From: Bifidobacterium sp. B4142
GTDB lineage: Bacteria; Actinomycetota; Actinomycetes; Actinomycetales; Bifidobacteriaceae
Reading direction: 5' to 3'
Assembly: GCF_026537325.1 (NCBI RefSeq)
Contig: NZ_JAFNMJ010000001.1
Location: 1-64,000, forward strand
DNA: 64,000 bases
Below are positions 17,873 to 27,260 of the stretch, one piece after another. The notes under the pieces are model-generated. The model did not search any database and was not told where the DNA came from. It was given only the letters and a program-made list of their open reading frames with translations. Both the position numbers and the translations under genes were made by a program. How positions within the stretch are numbered: the first letter of the stretch is position 1; every line of letters starts with the position of its first letter.

Positions 17873-18736
17873 TCAGTGTACGTGTGCATTACAAGCCCCG
17901 CCAGAGTGAGCTGAAAGACTATGGAGGGGCGCTGGTGTCATCAACGGGGTGCCGGTGGATTCATCCTTCACCATGGTGGATGCGATGTCGAATACTTCCG
18001 TGACCAGGCTCTCGGTCATGACCTCGTCTGGAGCGCCCAAAGCGATTCTCCTGCCATCCTTGATGGCCAGGATCCAATCCGAATATCTGGCGGCCATGTT
18101 CAGGTCGTGGAGAACCATGACCACCGTGACGCCCTCCTGCCTGTTCAGGGTGCTCAGCAAGTCAAGTACCTCAAGCTGGTAGGCGATGTCGAGATAAGTG
18201 GTCGGTTCGTCTAGAAGGAGTATGTTGGTCTGCTGGGCGAGGGTCAAGGCAATCCAGGCGCGCTGGCGTTGGCCTCCGGACAGGCGGTCGATTGGGCACC
18301 CCGCCATATCGGTCAGTCCGGTCAGGGCGAGGGCCCGTTCCACCGCCTTTTCGTCCTTGGTCGTCCACCGCTCGACGAAGTGGTGGTGGGGGTATCGGCC
18401 GCGAGCGACCAGGTCGGCGATGGTGATGCCTGCGGGTGCCGACGGGTTCTGCGGCAGTAACCCCAGAATCGTTGCAACCTTGCGGGTGGGCATGCTGGTG
18501 ATGGGTTCTCCGTCCAGCATGACGGTCCCCGAGGCTGGTTTCAGTATCCTGGCCATGGCCTTGAGGAAGGTTGATTTTCCGCACCCGTTGGGTCCGATGA
18601 TGGACCCCATCGTGTGTGGGGGTATATCCAGACTCAGGTCCTCGATGACCGTACGTCCGCCATAGGTGAGGCGAAGGTGCGAGGCGGTCAGCCTATGCGT
18701 GCTGCTCCAAGCGTCGTATGCCGGAGATGATGTCAT
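17873..18736 (-). CDS. Iron-siderophore ABC transporter ATP-binding protein (FecE/FepC-like)
   Basis: A 287-residue ATPase from ATG 18736 (MTSSPAYDA), with AGGAG 11 bases upstream; earlier in-frame starts would run into the permease gene. Walker A is GPNGCGKST near residue 46, the signature LSGGQRQRAW is near 145, Walker B is ILLLDEPTTYLD and the H-loop is VLHDLNMAARY. The PQNPSAPAGITIADLVARGRYPH segment is typical of siderophore transporters. It powers uptake through the two permeases encoded just upstream on the same strand. Confidence 0.9.
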   Translation of the reverse strand: MTSSPAYDAWSSTHRLTASHLRLTYGGRTVIEDLSLDIPPHTMGSIIGPNGCGKSTFLKAMARILKPASGTVMLDGEPITSMPTRKVATILGLLPQNPSAPAGITIADLVARGRYPHHHFVERWTTKDEKAVERALALTGLTDMAGCPIDRLSGGQRQRAWIALTLAQQTNILLLDEPTTYLDIAYQLEVLDLLSTLNRQEGVTVVMVLHDLNMAARYSDWILAIKDGRRIALGAPDEVMTESLVTEVFDIASTMVKDESTGTPLMTPAPLHSLSAHSGGACNAHVH

Positions 18737-18741
18737 GATGG

Positions 18742-19800
18742 TCAGAGCTCCTGTCTGCGGGTCATGAGGACCATGATCAGGATGAAGACGGGTCCGCCCA
18801 CAATGCTGGTGATGATGCCGACCGGCACCTGGGTTGTGGGCAGATGTTGGGCGACGATGTCCGACCCCAGAACCAGGCAACCTCCCACCAAGGCCGACTG
18901 GATAAGGGCCGATGCTCCCCGCCCAACCAGGACTGCGGCGATTGGGCCGGAGAGGAACGAAACAAAGGAGATGGGACCGGTGGTCGCCGTTGCGACAGCC
19001 AGGAGCAGCACACCCACGATAATCACCTCGAACTGGACACGGCTTACCCTGACTCCCAGTCCGGCGGCCATCTCCGGTCCCAGCTGCAGTGTGCTGACAT
19101 TCCTGTCGAGTGCCAGCAGGAGCATGGCGCCGACCAGGGTTGTTGTTGCCAATATGGGTAGATCAGACCACTGGGCATCGGCCAGGCTGCCCGTCAACCA
19201 TCGGGTTGCTGCCTGGATGTCCCATTGGTTGCTGCGAACCATCAGCCAGGAACCCAGAGCATTGAACCCTGCGGCCACTCCGATTCCGATCAGTATCAGC
19301 CGGGTCGGGTCGAACGAACCGCGCCAGGCCAGGGCCATGACCAGGAGGGCTGTCAGGAGACCGCCCATGACCGCCAGGCAGGCCAGGGGCATGCCCGACA
19401 GACCCAATACGACAATGCCGAAGATGGCGGCCGTGTTGGCTCCTGCCGTGATGCCGATGATATCCGGGCTGGCCATCATGTTGCGCAGGAGGTGTTGGAA
19501 ACCAATTCCGGCCATGCCGAATGCGATGCCGGCGGCGCAGCCGATCAGTGCTCTGGGCATGCGGAGTTGGAGAATTACGAACCTGGTCCCTTCGTCTCCC
19601 TGCCCCAGAAGTGCTCCAATCAGGTCGTTCATGGAGTATGTGCGGTGCCCGAGAACCAGGTCAGACAGCGCGAGAGCAACCAGGAGCATCACAAGCAGGA
19701 TGGTGACTGCCAGTGAACGAACGGTATGGGTCCGTCGTATCCGTTGCAGGTCGGTCATCGCATCGGGTCTATGCGAGTCATGAAGAAGGCAAGCATCCAT
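18742..19800 (-). CDS. Iron-siderophore ABC transporter permease (FecCD family)
   Basis: A 352-residue membrane protein with eight to ten hydrophobic helices. The ATG at 19800 is supported by GGAGG seven bases upstream, inside the end of the preceding permease gene. FecCD hallmarks include GAxxGxxGxxFQHLLRNMMASPDIIGITAGAN-like sequence near residue 95 and the C-terminal GPISFVSFLSGPIA region. It would form a heterodimeric channel with the permease encoded at 19803-20854. It overlaps no other gene and is followed five bases later by the ATPase gene. Confidence 0.88.
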   Translation of the reverse strand: MDACLLHDSHRPDAMTDLQRIRRTHTVRSLAVTILLVMLLVALALSDLVLGHRTYSMNDLIGALLGQGDEGTRFVILQLRMPRALIGCAAGIAFGMAGIGFQHLLRNMMASPDIIGITAGANTAAIFGIVVLGLSGMPLACLAVMGGLLTALLVMALAWRGSFDPTRLILIGIGVAAGFNALGSWLMVRSNQWDIQAATRWLTGSLADAQWSDLPILATTTLVGAMLLLALDRNVSTLQLGPEMAAGLGVRVSRVQFEVIIVGVLLLAVATATTGPISFVSFLSGPIAAVLVGRGASALIQSALVGGCLVLGSDIVAQHLPTTQVPVGIITSIVGGPVFILIMVLMTRRQEL

Positions 19801-19802
19801 GC

Positions 19803-20854
19803 CTATACCTCCGCGGTTCTTCTGCGCCCGGCCAGAATCACGAATACGGGAGCCCCAATCAGTGCCGTGACGATGCCGACCTCCACATCGGATGGACGGG
19901 TGATTATCCTGCCCACCACGTCGGCGCCAACCACCAGAAGGGGGCCGATGAGGATGCTCAGGGCCATGATCCGCCTGTAGTCGGGTCCTATGAGCAGTCG
20001 TGCCACATGGGGGACCACCAACCCGACGAAGCCAATCGGACCCGCCAGTGCCGTACAGGAGGCGCAGAGGAGTATCGCCGCAAGCCAGGCCAGGCTGCGG
20101 ACACGTCCGACGTGCATACCCAGTCCTTCGGCCATCTGATCACCCAGGGTCAAGGCGTTGATTCCGGGCGTCAGGCAGAAGGCGAGTATCAGTCCAAGAG
20201 CGAGAAGAGGCAGGACCGGCATCATGAGGTCGAACCGGGCGCCGGAGATTCCGCCCACCTGCCAGAAGCGATAAGAGCTGATGACATTGACGCGCGGCAA
20301 AAGGATGGCGGAGGTAAGAGACCCCAGTACCGAACTGATCACGATACCGGCCAGGGTCAGCCGTAGCGGAGATGGACCGGATGGCCCCAGGGAGCCTATG
20401 GCCCAGACGACCAGTGCGGTCGTCGCACTGCCCAGCAGTCCCACCCAGACATACTCTGGGCCGGGGTCGATAGGGAGAAGAAGACTATGGAGCAGACGAT
20501 CGCCAGGGCCGCCCCCGTATTGAAACCCAGAATCGACGGGTCCGCCAGTGGATTGCGTGATATGCCCTGCATCAGGGTCCCGGCCACCCCGAGCCCGGCA
20601 CCGACCAGGAGGCCGAGGACGGTGCGGGGGATTCTCAGGCGGATGGCCGAGACTGCGATGTCATCCGAGGAGGCGGACAGTGCGTGGAGGATGTCGGAGG
20701 GGCTGACGGAACGGGATCCGAAAACCAGGGACAGGGCGCAGACCATGACCAGGCAGACCGCCAGAATCAGCCCGGACAAGACCATGGGTCCGTTTCCATT
20801 GCGATGCATGGTTGCTCGTCGACCGCATATATGCGCCACCTCTCCCTCTTTCAT
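19803..20854 (-). pseudogene. Iron-siderophore ABC transporter permease (FecCD family), one-base frameshift
   Basis: Two frames together make a FecCD permease of about 350 residues. The N-terminal part has MQGISRNPLADPSILGFNTGAALA in one frame and the C-terminal part GLLGSATTALVVWAIG through ALAGPIGFVGLVVPH in another. They join near plus-strand GGG 20473-20475. One added base there (a C on the coding strand, CCC to CCCC) restores FFSPIDPGPEYVWVGLLG. A real frameshift would break the importer while all its partners are intact, so a sequence error or a slipped homopolymer is possible. The start is put at ATG 20854 (MKEGEV) after GGTGAGGGG; ATG 20809 is an alternative. Confidence 0.8.
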
Positions 20855-20873
20855 CCCCTCACCTGCGGCTTGA

Positions 20874-21983
20874 TCAGACCTTGGCGGCAGCCTCGCCCAG
20901 GAGTTGGGCGTATGCGTCGGTCGTTTTCTGGATGGACAGGGCCGAGGGGTCAAGGGCATTGGCCATCTCGCTGTCATTGTCGATGACCACGACGGATCCG
21001 CGCTCAACTGCGGGAATCTTGGAGAGGAGGGGGTCCTTGCGCATCGCTTCAAGCAGGTCCGGGGTGCCGTAGGTAACGATGATGTCGACATCCTTGTACC
21101 TGTCGGCATGCTCGGAGGAGATCTCCTTGTAGAAGTTCTTGGTGCTCTTGGAGTCCTCCTTGATGGACTCCGGAGTCTCCATACCGAGGTCGTTCAGGAA
21201 CTGAGGCCGGGCGTCGGAGGTGGTGTAGACGCTGAACTTAGAGAGCTTGGAGGCATCGAAATACATAACTGCCGCGGTCTTGCCCTTGATGGCCGGTTGG
21301 GTCTCTCCGGCCTTTGAGATGCGCTCCTCCAGGTCGGATATCAGCTGCTTGCCCTTTTCGGGTTCTCCGATGGCCTTGGCCGTGGACGTGATGACCTTGC
21401 GCCAGGGGTCGCCCCAGGCAACCTCTTGATAGGCGATTGTCGGCGCGATCTTGCTCAAGGTGTCATACTGTTTCTTGGTCATGCCGGAGAGCAGGCCGAT
21501 GATCAGATCGGGCTTGGACGCGGCGATGGCCTCGACATCGATGCCGTCCGATTCGTCATGCAGCTTGGGGATATCCGCCTTGGCCACATGCATCTCATCC
21601 AGGGCATCCTTGGTCCAGGGCAGATACCCTCCATCCACGGTCTTGCCGAAGGAGTTTTTCTGGATGCTGACCGGCACGACCCCCAAAGCGATGAGGTTGT
21701 CGGGAGTGGCCCATCCGACGGTGGCGATGCGCTTGGGCTTGGAAGGGATCGAGGTGGTGCCGTAAACATGATCGATCTTGACGGGGAAGGAGCCCTGCCC
21801 TTCCGAGGCCTTTGACTGGCTGGACTGGTCTGTCTGCGAGCCCGATCCGCAGGCGCCCAGGAAGAAGAGGGCGCTTGCCAGCACCAGGATTACTGCGATA
21901 GCGCGCTTGAATCGAGCGAGGGAAAGAGTGGTCGAATGTGCATGTGGTTCCTTTGATCGTGCTGTCGAATTGGCATGGTGCAC
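20874..21983 (-). CDS. Iron-siderophore substrate-binding lipoprotein (FecB/FepB-like)
   Basis: A protein of up to 369 residues. The N-terminal signal segment AIAVILVLASALFFLGAC ends in a lipobox (LGAC), so the mature protein is lipid-anchored outside the membrane. The domain has the cluster A fold: RIATVGWATPDNLIALGVVP near residue 84, DLIIGLLSGMTKKQYDTLSKIAP and PEKGKQLISDLEERI. It captures a ferric siderophore and passes it to the two permeases downstream. The start is uncertain: the frame can begin at GTG 21983, but no ribosome binding site precedes it. Confidence 0.85.
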   Translation of the reverse strand: MHHANSTARSKEPHAHSTTLSLARFKRAIAVILVLASALFFLGACGSGSQTDQSSQSKASEGQGSFPVKIDHVYGTTSIPSKPKRIATVGWATPDNLIALGVVPVSIQKNSFGKTVDGGYLPWTKDALDEMHVAKADIPKLHDESDGIDVEAIAASKPDLIIGLLSGMTKKQYDTLSKIAPTIAYQEVAWGDPWRKVITSTAKAIGEPEKGKQLISDLEERISKAGETQPAIKGKTAAVMYFDASKLSKFSVYTTSDARPQFLNDLGMETPESIKEDSKSTKNFYKEISSEHADRYKDVDIIVTYGTPDLLEAMRKDPLLSKIPAVERGSVVVIDNDSEMANALDPSALSIQKTTDAYAQLLGEAAAKV

Positions 21984-22331
21984 CAGAGCCAGCTACCAGA
22001 TGTAGCATCGGCGCGACGGGAAGAAAAGAGTTGATTTCCCTGGTTGCGTGTGTTAAATGGCACACTGCGAAAACGATGAGAAAGCGAGGGTTGGGTCCAA
22101 TCGGCCTCTCATGGCCTTCGGTGGAACCATCTAGCAAAGCCCTTGCTCTACGGATCCTGTCGGATATCAAGGTTCGGCAGACGCAGAATTTTGACTGTTC
22201 TAGGTCTCTCAGGACTTCGTCTTTCACGATGCCTTCCTTGGCAGCAGAAGGGCTCTGCTCGTTCCTTTATCTTTCTTTATTTTCGGTCTTTAGTCTGGCT
22301 CCTGCCACACGGAAATGAATAGGAGCTGACC
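21984..22331. other. Divergent promoter region, no gene seen
   Basis: About 350 bp between the iron-uptake cluster (leftward) and the LanFEG cassette (rightward). It must hold promoters for both. I looked for a DtxR/IdeR-type iron box (TTAGG-like dyad) and did not find a convincing one. Confidence 0.4.
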
Positions 22332-23027
22332 ATGCGTTACATATTGCGGACCGAGGGGCTGACCAAGGTCTTCGGCCACGGACAGCGGGCCGTCGATCAG
22401 GTGTCCCTGCATGTCCCCGAGGGCGGAGTCTACGGGCTCTTGGGGCCAAATGGGGCTGGTAAATCCACTACCTTGAAGATGGTCACAGGCATGCTGCACC
22501 CCACTGGCGGATCCATGATTCTTGACGGACATCCCTGGTCGCGCCGGGACCTCTACGACATCGGCGCCCTGATCGAGCAGCCGCCCATCTACCCCAATCT
22601 GACGGCCCGTCAGAACCTCAAGGTGCGCACAACCCTGTTTGGCCTGCCTGATGAGCGGATCGACCAGGCGCTCTCCATTGCCGGACTGAGCGACACAGGC
22701 TCCAAGAAAGCTGGGCAGTTCTCACTAGGCATGAAGCAGCGCCTGGGGATAGCCAACGCCATTCTGACCAAACCTCGTCTGCTGATCCTGGACGAGCCCA
22801 CCAACGGGCTGGATCCGCTGGGCATCGAGGAGCTGAGGGGGATGATCCGCAGCTTCCCGCAGCAGGGGATGAGCGTGATCGTCTCAAGCCATATCCTCTC
22901 CGAGGTGTCGATCCTGGCGGATCATATCGGCATCATCGCGGACGGTCGCCTGGCCTACGAGAATGAGCTGCACGCCGGGGAGGACCTGGAGGGGCTGTTC
23001 ATGGACGTGCTCAGGAGGTCACGATGA
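22332..23027 (+). CDS. Lantibiotic immunity ABC transporter ATPase (LanF-like)
   Basis: A 231-residue ABC ATPase, the usual LanF length, with AGGAGC before ATG. Walker A is GPNGAGKSTT near residue 38, the signature FSLGMKQRLG is near 133, Walker B is LLILDEPTNGLDP and the H-loop is VSSHILSEV. The segment IGALIEQPPIYPNLTARQNL is characteristic of the bacitracin/lantibiotic (BcrA/LanF) group. With two small permeases it should pump cationic peptide antibiotics off the membrane. It overlaps the next gene by four bases. Confidence 0.85.
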   Translation: MRYILRTEGLTKVFGHGQRAVDQVSLHVPEGGVYGLLGPNGAGKSTTLKMVTGMLHPTGGSMILDGHPWSRRDLYDIGALIEQPPIYPNLTARQNLKVRTTLFGLPDERIDQALSIAGLSDTGSKKAGQFSLGMKQRLGIANAILTKPRLLILDEPTNGLDPLGIEELRGMIRSFPQQGMSVIVSSHILSEVSILADHIGIIADGRLAYENELHAGEDLEGLFMDVLRRSR

Positions 23028-23860
23028 GCAACATGAATGCCAACCAATTCGTCCAGCAGGATACGGCTGAAAGAGTCAGAACCAGGGGCAACGGCATCCC
23101 CTTTGGCAGGATCCTGGCAGCGGAGATCATGAAGGGCCGGTCGGCTGCGCCCAGGCGGATGGCCTTGGCTTTCCCTCTGGTGCTCATTGTCATCGTGGCT
23201 TGCTTCGCGTTCGGGCTGCATGTCTGGATGCCCTCCTGGGTCAACTACTGGTATGTCCTGCTCCTCCCAGCCATGACTGCTCTGATAAGCGTCGCCGTGG
23301 CCAACATTGACAGCAAACAGCGGTGGAGGACCATTCTGGCCCTGCCTGCTGCGCCCGCTCTGATCTGGTGGGCCAAGATTGTCTACTGTCTGCTTCTGGT
23401 CGGCATCGCCACCCTGCTGGCTCTGGGTCTGTCAGCACTTATAGTCGCCGTTTCCGGGGTCGGGGGACCGTCTGTAGTCGACTTCGTAGTCAGTGCCCTG
23501 ATGCTGGTCCTGGCCTGCTCCTGGATGATACCGGCGGGACTGGCGCTGACCGCCCGATTCGGCGTTCTGATCGGGTTCGGCCTGCCTTACATGGCGGACC
23601 TGCTGGTCTCGATCACCTTCTGGGGAAGTCAACGGCTATGGCCCTTCTTGCCGTCCGCCGCCATGATCAACCTGCCGGTGCCTTTCATGAAGGTCATGCC
23701 TGATGGCGTGCCCCTGGAGGCCGAAGACAACAGCCCGATCAAGGCTGCGCTGTCTGTCTTTGGCGGGCAGAGCCTGACGGCTTTGGTCGCCTGTCTGGTC
23801 TGGTTCCTGCTCCTGTCCGTCCTGACGGGAATCTGGTTCTCGCGGAAGGAGACCAACTGA
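23024..23860 (+). CDS. Lantibiotic immunity ABC permease (LanE/MutE-like)
   Basis: A 278-residue integral membrane protein with about six helices and no soluble domain: FPLVLIVIVACFAFG near residue 50, LLLPAMTALISVAVAN, IVYCLLLVGIATLLALGLSAL and a C-terminal LVACLVWFLLLSVLTGIW. The first helix is preceded by the loop ILAAEIMKGRSAAPRRM, similar to LanE proteins. It overlaps the ATPase gene by ATGA and is followed one base later by a second permease, the standard LanF-E-G order. Assignment to LanE rests on gene order and topology more than sequence motifs. Confidence 0.75.
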   Translation: MSNMNANQFVQQDTAERVRTRGNGIPFGRILAAEIMKGRSAAPRRMALAFPLVLIVIVACFAFGLHVWMPSWVNYWYVLLLPAMTALISVAVANIDSKQRWRTILALPAAPALIWWAKIVYCLLLVGIATLLALGLSALIVAVSGVGGPSVVDFVVSALMLVLACSWMIPAGLALTARFGVLIGFGLPYMADLLVSITFWGSQRLWPFLPSAAMINLPVPFMKVMPDGVPLEAEDNSPIKAALSVFGGQSLTALVACLVWFLLLSVLTGIWFSRKETN

Positions 23861-23861
23861 C

Positions 23862-24686
23862 ATGACTGGAATGACAGTCGGCCGGGTCGCGGCCTCGGAA
23901 ATCGTGCGATTGCATGGATCTGTGCTTATCGCCATCCATGTCGTCTGCGGACTGGCGGCTGGGTTCGTCTGTGGTGCCTACTTCGCTGCAACCCCCTATG
24001 ATCCTGGTCTGGAGACCGATGCCTTCTTCCAGGTTCTGGGTGCCTTCATGCCCCTGATGGCCGCCATTGTTGTTGCCATAAACATCGAAACCGAGCGAGA
24101 GGCCGGCGACATGGCCAACCTTCTGGGGATTCCCAGCCGCCGTCTGGGCCTAGCAGCCAAGATCTTGGTGCTCTGGTTTCTGGGTCTGCTGGCTCTTGCC
24201 TTGGCGGCTCTGGCATACTGCCTACCCATGGCTCTGGTCGGCGGACTGGGCGCGCCAATCTCGGCTTTCGCGCTCGCCACCCTGGGCATGGCAGGTGGTT
24301 CCCTCTGCCTCTACCTTTTCTTCATCGCTCTGGCCCTGCGCTTCGGCAGAAACACGACCATCGCCATTGGGGTCCTCGGCACCGGAATATCCATCAGTTC
24401 CCTCGGTGGGCTCTTCAATGGCCTTTACGGCCGTACTTTATCCGGTGTCGAGAGCACTCCTGGAATCAGCCAGTGGATACCCTTCACCTGGCCTACCAGG
24501 TTCGGTTCCTTGGGGATCGAGCAGGCCCTGGCCTTGGCTATGCCGGGAGGGGAGGGTCTGCGTGCCTCAATCGGCGTGACGGCTCTGGACAATCTGGTCT
24601 CCTGCCTGGTCCTCACCCTGACCTTGGGCCTGGCCCTCCTGCTCTGGATCGGCAGGTTCGAGGATCGGCGCAAGGTCAGCGATTAG
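23862..24686 (+). CDS. Lantibiotic immunity ABC permease (LanG/MutG-like)
   Basis: A 274-residue membrane protein with about six helices (VCGLAAGFVCGAYFA, LGAFMPLMAAIVVAIN, ILVLWFLGLLALALAALAYCL and others). The cytoplasmic segment NIETEREAGDMANLLGIPSRR resembles the E-x-E-x(3)-G coupling region seen in MutG/LanG permeases. It pairs with the preceding permease to form the channel of the immunity transporter. A 131-bp gap separates it from the response regulator start. Confidence 0.75.
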   Translation: MTGMTVGRVAASEIVRLHGSVLIAIHVVCGLAAGFVCGAYFAATPYDPGLETDAFFQVLGAFMPLMAAIVVAINIETEREAGDMANLLGIPSRRLGLAAKILVLWFLGLLALALAALAYCLPMALVGGLGAPISAFALATLGMAGGSLCLYLFFIALALRFGRNTTIAIGVLGTGISISSLGGLFNGLYGRTLSGVESTPGISQWIPFTWPTRFGSLGIEQALALAMPGGEGLRASIGVTALDNLVSCLVLTLTLGLALLLWIGRFEDRRKVSD

Positions 24687-24817
24687 ACTGGATTGCAGGG
24701 CATCCGGTCCGCGAGAAATCTGTCCTAGGAATCAGGCTTGCAAGACACCTGGCCCACAAGGCGTTCATTCTCGAAAGCGCCTGGGCCGAGTCGGCAAGCG
24801 CAGAAAAGGAGCCAATC

Positions 24818-25549
24818 GTGGTTGACGTGCACGCCGAAGGTTCCCCCGTGGACGATCAGCATCGGGCATCCATCCTGGTGGTGGACGACGATCCAAGGAT
24901 CACCACCCTGCTGATGGCTGCCCTGTCCAAGGACGGCTATGCCGTGACCGTGGTCAACGAGTCGCGGAAGGTCATAAGCATGGACCTGTCCTCGGTCGAC
25001 CTGATTCTCTGCGATGTCATGATGCCACACTTGGACGGCTTCGCCCTTTTGACTTCCATCAGGGAACGGGTATCCTGCCCGATCATCTTCCTGACGGCCA
25101 AGACCGACGAAGACAGCGCAGTCCTGGCCTATGGCCTGGGCGCCGACGATTACATACGCAAGCCTTTCGGCATTGCCGAACTTCGAGCCAAGGTCAGGGC
25201 GCGGCTGTCTCAAGGCAGTCGTCGCGGCCGCCTGCTCCTACATTTCGGCGCCTTGGACATGGACCTTCAGGCGCGGCAGATCAAGGTGGACGGGCGCAAC
25301 GCCAATCTGACGGATGCGGAATACCGCATATGCGCCCTGCTGGCAGAGCATCCAGGTCGGGCCTACGCGCCCATGCAGATATGGGAGGCCTGCCTGGCTG
25401 CAGAGGATGACCCAGCCGCCGATGACACGGACAGCGATGCCACGGCTGCGGTCAGAGTGCATTTGAGCAATGCCCGGCGCAAGCTCAAGGCCCTGGGGGT
25501 GGACCCCATCAGGACCATCTGGTCGGTGGGTTACCAATGGGTGGCCTGA
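24818..25549 (+). CDS. Response regulator, OmpR/PhoB family
   Basis: A 243-residue two-component regulator read from GTG 24818, with AAAAGGAG six bases upstream. The receiver domain starts with SILVVDDDPRIT; the phosphorylated Asp66 is in LILCDVMMPHLDG, and Lys lies in YIRKPFG. The C-terminal winged-helix domain runs from about residue 145 with LTDAEYRICALLAEHPGRAY and VRVHLSNARRKLKALG. It probably activates the upstream LanFEG operon when the kinase senses a peptide antibiotic; that target is inferred from order. It overlaps the kinase gene by 13 bases. Confidence 0.85.
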   Translation: MVDVHAEGSPVDDQHRASILVVDDDPRITTLLMAALSKDGYAVTVVNESRKVISMDLSSVDLILCDVMMPHLDGFALLTSIRERVSCPIIFLTAKTDEDSAVLAYGLGADDYIRKPFGIAELRAKVRARLSQGSRRGRLLLHFGALDMDLQARQIKVDGRNANLTDAEYRICALLAEHPGRAYAPMQIWEACLAAEDDPAADDTDSDATAAVRVHLSNARRKLKALGVDPIRTIWSVGYQWVA

Positions 25550-27045
25550 CCGACGGCGTGCCCGAATCGCCCAGGGAGCAGAGCGTCGACGACAAGGGCC
25601 GGCCGAGCCGCAAGGGAATGCCCATCGTTGTGCTGATCATCAGATATTTTCTCTATGTGCTGCTGATTCTGGCTCTGTTGTTCGCCGGCATTTATATGGT
25701 CTGGATAAACCTGGGGGCTAGGGGTGACTTCTTCTGGGCCAACTATGGCGAGCAGCATCTGGAGAAGGTCGGGCAATCCATCGGCCGCTCAACCACTATT
25801 GACGAATCTGTGATTCCCTCCGCTTACTGGTATCGGACTTATGACCATCAGGGGCATCCTACGGGGGGAGATATGAAGGGCGGCATGGCCAGCGAGGCCG
25901 ACCAGCTGGCGGCCGACCGTTGGAAGCACAGGGCATCTAAGTCATCGGAAGAGCAGATAAAGAAGACAGGAAGGCCCCTAGCTACTCGCGCGAAGTCGGA
26001 TGCGACCTACGTCGTCTATGCCACAGCCGATGGGAGGCCATGCGTCCTGGCCTATCGGGTTCAGCCGCAGTGGGCATCCAGGCAGGACCGGGACCGCTAT
26101 CCCAATCCCCAGAACCTTCTGCTCGCGTCTTGCGGGATGGCTTTGCTGCTCACCCTCTTGTTAGTCGGGCTGCGGGCGGCCCATGTCATATCGTCCAAGC
26201 TCAAGGTCTTCAACCAGGTGGCTGACGATATAGGGCGGCAGGATCTGGATGCCTCGCTGCCCCGCAGCAACGTGATGGAGATCAACCGGGTGCTGGGGTC
26301 CTTCGACAGGATGCGCGCCACACTGAAGGAATCCCTGGAGAAGACCTGGACGGCCCAGGAGTCCCAGCGTCGGCAGGTGGCGGCTCTGGCTCACGATCTG
26401 AAGACTCCGCTGACCATCATGCGAGGCAACGCAGACCTGCTGGGGGAGACCGGACTCAGCCAGGAGCAGCAGTCCTACCTGGACTCCATCGAGGATGCCA
26501 TCCGCGAGATGGCCGACTATGCCCAGGCCATCAGTCAGGGCTCTGTGGGTACCGCTTCGGGGCGATCCGGGGTCACGACGGTCGCCTTGAGGGATATGGT
26601 CGACAACCAGGCCCAGGGTTACCTGAATGCCCGGGGTCTGCGGCTTGAGAGGGATGATCACCTAGGTTCCGCCACTGGTCAGATTTCTGGTGATGCTGCT
26701 GGTCTTGCCCGCGCGATTATGAACATCGTTGCCAACGCAGCTGACTATTCTCCGGACCAAGGCCTGGTGACGCTGACCTGGAGGCTGGAGAATGGACAGG
26801 AGGGCAGGCGAGCCTTGGTGGTGACCGTGCGTGACCAGGGTCCAGGATTCAGCAGCCGGGCTCTAGCCCATGCCACAGAATGGCTCTATCAGGCTGATAG
26901 CAGCCGGCACGGCTTTGGTGGTCACCATGGCATCGGCCTGGCTGCGGCCCGGTCAGCTGTGGAGAGTGCAGGGGGGCGCCTGACCTTCGGAAATGCTACC
27001 GATGGCGATGGCGCAGTAGTCACGGTATCTTTGCCGGTGCAGTGA
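25537..27045 (+). CDS. Sensor histidine kinase (LanK-like, lantibiotic sensing)
   Basis: A 502-residue membrane kinase. Two helices (about residues 29-52 and 188-208) enclose an extracytoplasmic sensor of about 135 residues. A HAMP-like linker and the phospho-accepting His286 in AALAHDLKTPLT follow. The ATP-binding domain has the N box RAIMNIVANAADYSP, the G1 box VTVRDQGPGFS and the G2 box GIGLAAARSAVESAGG. It forms a pair with the overlapping response regulator. The large sensor fits a peptide-detecting kinase more than a small-sensor BceS type, but the ligand cannot be predicted. Confidence 0.85.
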   Translation: MGGLTDGVPESPREQSVDDKGRPSRKGMPIVVLIIRYFLYVLLILALLFAGIYMVWINLGARGDFFWANYGEQHLEKVGQSIGRSTTIDESVIPSAYWYRTYDHQGHPTGGDMKGGMASEADQLAADRWKHRASKSSEEQIKKTGRPLATRAKSDATYVVYATADGRPCVLAYRVQPQWASRQDRDRYPNPQNLLLASCGMALLLTLLLVGLRAAHVISSKLKVFNQVADDIGRQDLDASLPRSNVMEINRVLGSFDRMRATLKESLEKTWTAQESQRRQVAALAHDLKTPLTIMRGNADLLGETGLSQEQQSYLDSIEDAIREMADYAQAISQGSVGTASGRSGVTTVALRDMVDNQAQGYLNARGLRLERDDHLGSATGQISGDAAGLARAIMNIVANAADYSPDQGLVTLTWRLENGQEGRRALVVTVRDQGPGFSSRALAHATEWLYQADSSRHGFGGHHGIGLAAARSAVESAGGRLTFGNATDGDGAVVTVSLPVQ

Positions 27046-27175
27046 ATGAGGCGGGGGGTGAATATCGGTCACTGCAAACTCGATGTCGGACTAAAAATTG
27101 AACAGTGATAAAGATCTGGAAATAGTGTTAATCATGGATTGATAATTATAAAAACATCAATTTTTAGCGATTATT

Positions 27176-27216
27176 TTAGTAATCAATTACTAAAGTTTGC
27201 CATTCTTTAGTAAATC
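27176..27216. promoter_or_regulatory. AT-rich palindromic operator before the AlbA_2 gene
   Basis: TTTAGTAATCAATTACTAAA (27176-27195) is a perfect inverted repeat with 9-bp arms, and a matching half-site TTTAGTAAAT lies at 27207-27216. Both sit in a 180-bp AT-rich tract (27090-27260), unlike the high-GC surroundings. The site is within 85 bp of the start of the next gene, so autoregulation by that protein or a local repressor is likely. Confidence 0.6.
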
Positions 27217-27260
27217 TGTATGATAAAGATAACAGAGATTATCAATTTATAGGGGCCTGC

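Noticed and set aside
21984-22331. Iron-box (DtxR/IdeR) before the siderophore cluster
   Set aside because: No TTAGG-type dyad was found on either strand.
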